Assembly (NCBI GenBank): GCA_015486915.1
Contig: WFQS01000295.1
Span: 1 to 5,697, forward strand
DNA: 5,697 bases
Source: Desulfobacteraceae bacterium
GTDB lineage: Bacteria; Desulfobacterota; Desulfobacteria; Desulfobacterales; Desulfobacteraceae
Direction of reading: 5' to 3'
Part shown: positions 4,696 to 5,697 of the stretch, in pieces
Numbering within the stretch: position 1 is the stretch's first letter
How the letters are laid out: every line of letters starts with the position of its first letter
Program-made: the position numbers and the translations under genes
The notes under the pieces: generated by a model
The model's database searches: none
Told to the model about the DNA's origin: nothing
Seen by the model: only the letters and a program-made list of their open reading frames with translations

Positions 4696-5247
4696 ATGCA
4701 GGATATCCATGACATAACTCCTCCGGTGCAGGTTGGGATTGACCCTGCAGTTATAAAGTATGCGATTCTCGGTTTTGGCCTGGTCCTGCTTCTTGCCGTG
4801 ATCCTGTTTGCCGTGAGGTATTTTATAAAAAAGAGAAAACAAAAGGACAGGAATCTTTTCCTTCTTCCACCCCCATTGCCGCCCGATGTGGCTGCATTAA
4901 AGGAACTTGATTCATTGTGGGATCTCATGGGAAAATATCCCAGGTTGTTCTGCTTTAAGATATCCGGTGTGTTTAAGACTTTTATCGGGAAACAATTTAA
5001 GATAAATGCACCTGAAATGACCACGGAGGAGCTTGTTGCGCATCTGAGGAATCTTGACCTTGAAAAAGATACTGCCGCAGGTGCAAGGGAATTTTTATTA
5101 TCACTTGATCATATCAAGTATGCAGGATCAATTCCATCTAAGGAAAAAATGGAGGATGATCATAATTTTGTAAAGGATTTTATCCTGTCTGTTTGTAGAG
5201 AAAACAAGGAAAATAACCCTGAAAACCGTCAGCAGAAAAGGAGCTGA
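4696..5247 (+). CDS. Membrane-anchored DUF4381-like protein of the MoxR/Bat operon
   Basis: This 183-residue protein opens with MQDIHDITPPV, resembling the short periplasmic segment of DUF4381 proteins. One membrane span follows (about 19-43, KYAILGFGLVLLLAVILFAVR), then a positive stop KKRKQK, a proline-rich linker PPPLPPD (58-64) and a cytoplasmic helical domain (about 65-165). Proteins of this type sit between the DUF58 gene and batA in many MoxR operons and are thought to anchor or scaffold the complex at the inner membrane. The biochemical role is unknown. The ATG lies 3 bases after the DUF58 stop, so translation is probably coupled; GAGG lies about 11 bases upstream inside the preceding gene. 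The family call rests on context and general pattern, not on a decisive motif. Confidence 0.82.
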   Translation: MQDIHDITPPVQVGIDPAVIKYAILGFGLVLLLAVILFAVRYFIKKRKQKDRNLFLLPPPLPPDVAALKELDSLWDLMGKYPRLFCFKISGVFKTFIGKQFKINAPEMTTEELVAHLRNLDLEKDTAAGAREFLLSLDHIKYAGSIPSKEKMEDDHNFVKDFILSVCRENKENNPENRQQKRS

Positions 5248-5258
5248 TTTTTTTTAAC

Positions 5259-5697
5259 ATGTTCAGATTTGCATCACCATATTTTTTGTTTTTATTGTTG
5301 ATTTTTCCGATGGCTGTTGCTTTACGGCTCAGAAGGCCGGGAAGAAGCGGCAGTCCTGAAATAAAAATGTCTTCCCTCTCTTTTCTGGAAAACTGCCCAA
5401 AATCCTTATCCGTTAAATTATCTCCTTTTTTATTGTCCCTTAAATACCTTGCCCTGGCATTAATGATCTTTGCACTTGCAAGACCCCAGTGGGGCACAAA
5501 AAAAATAAATGTCACGACAAAGGGGATCAATATTGTCCTTGCCCTGGATCTTTCAGGAAGTATGGCTGCCCTTGATTTCAGATTAAAGGGAAAGGTTGTC
5601 ACAAGGCTTGATGCCGTTAAAAGTGTTGTGAAAAAATTTATCATGAAAAGGACAAGCGACAGAATCGGTATGGTGGTTTTCGGTTCGGAGGCGTTTA
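5259..5697 (+). CDS. batA: BatA-like membrane vWA protein, 3' end beyond the window
   Basis: The first 146 residues are visible of a protein that usually runs to about 320-340. The start MFRFASPYFLFLLLIFP is a typical BatA N-terminal membrane helix. A second hydrophobic segment LKYLALALMIFALARPQW (61-78) follows, then the vWA domain with MIDAS motif DLSGSM (97-102) and the usual downstream pattern RLDAVKSVVKKFI and DRIGMVVFG. BatA/BatB proteins are membrane-bound MoxR partners, first tied to aerotolerance in Bacteroides fragilis. Shine-Dalgarno AAGGAG (5238-5243) overlaps the end of the upstream gene and is 15 bases from the ATG, longer than usual, with a T8 run in between. BatB- and BatD-type genes would be expected downstream but cannot be seen. 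Confidence 0.93.
   Translation, partial: MFRFASPYFLFLLLIFPMAVALRLRRPGRSGSPEIKMSSLSFLENCPKSLSVKLSPFLLSLKYLALALMIFALARPQWGTKKINVTTKGINIVLALDLSGSMAALDFRLKGKVVTRLDAVKSVVKKFIMKRTSDRIGMVVFGSEAF

Overview
The window looks like a bacterial chromosome of moderate to low GC. The intact bacterial arginine kinase, the MoxR/DUF58/BatA-type operon and the base composition suggest a deltaproteobacterium (Desulfobacterota, for example a marine sulfate reducer of the Desulfobacteraceae). This assignment is inferred from gene content and was not tested by a search.

Layout. Positions 4-80 (minus strand) hold a tRNA-Pro(GGG) with an encoded CCA end and its own promoter. Next, also on the minus strand, is a two-gene operon read from about 1610 down to 198: a 62-residue four-cysteine protein of unknown function, then, 7 bases later, a full-length phosphagen (arginine) kinase with all recognisable active-site residues. 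Positions 1462-1878 are a 417-base intergenic region rich in repeats and palindromes, and it contains the likely promoter of the kinase operon. A TetR-family regulator follows on the plus strand (1879-2493). A second regulatory region (2494-2744) follows, with two plausible promoters and two small hairpins. The rest is a plus-strand operon: moxR (AAA+ ATPase), a DUF58 protein with a vWA-like fold, a membrane-anchored DUF4381-like protein, and the start of batA (membrane vWA protein), which runs off the window end.

Main observation. A 24-base sequence occurs once on each side of tetR, in inverted orientation (1597-1620 and 2638-2661), with 22 of 24 positions identical and 15 contiguous. One copy overlaps the -10 box and start point of the predicted kinase-operon promoter. 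The other begins within a few bases of the predicted start point of a strong moxR promoter. The simplest reading is that both are operators for the TetR protein encoded between them. It would then co-regulate a phosphagen energy buffer (arginine kinase) and a MoxR/Bat envelope-stress chaperone operon. This link is inferred from sequence position alone.

How the genes may work together. MoxR ATPases act with vWA-domain partners (DUF58 and BatA/BatB proteins), probably in assembling or protecting envelope or metal-containing complexes; in some bacteria they are linked to aerotolerance and stress resistance. Arginine kinase stores high-energy phosphate as phosphoarginine and buffers ATP under fluctuating conditions. 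Joint control by one ligand-responsive repressor would make this a stress or energy-limitation response locus.
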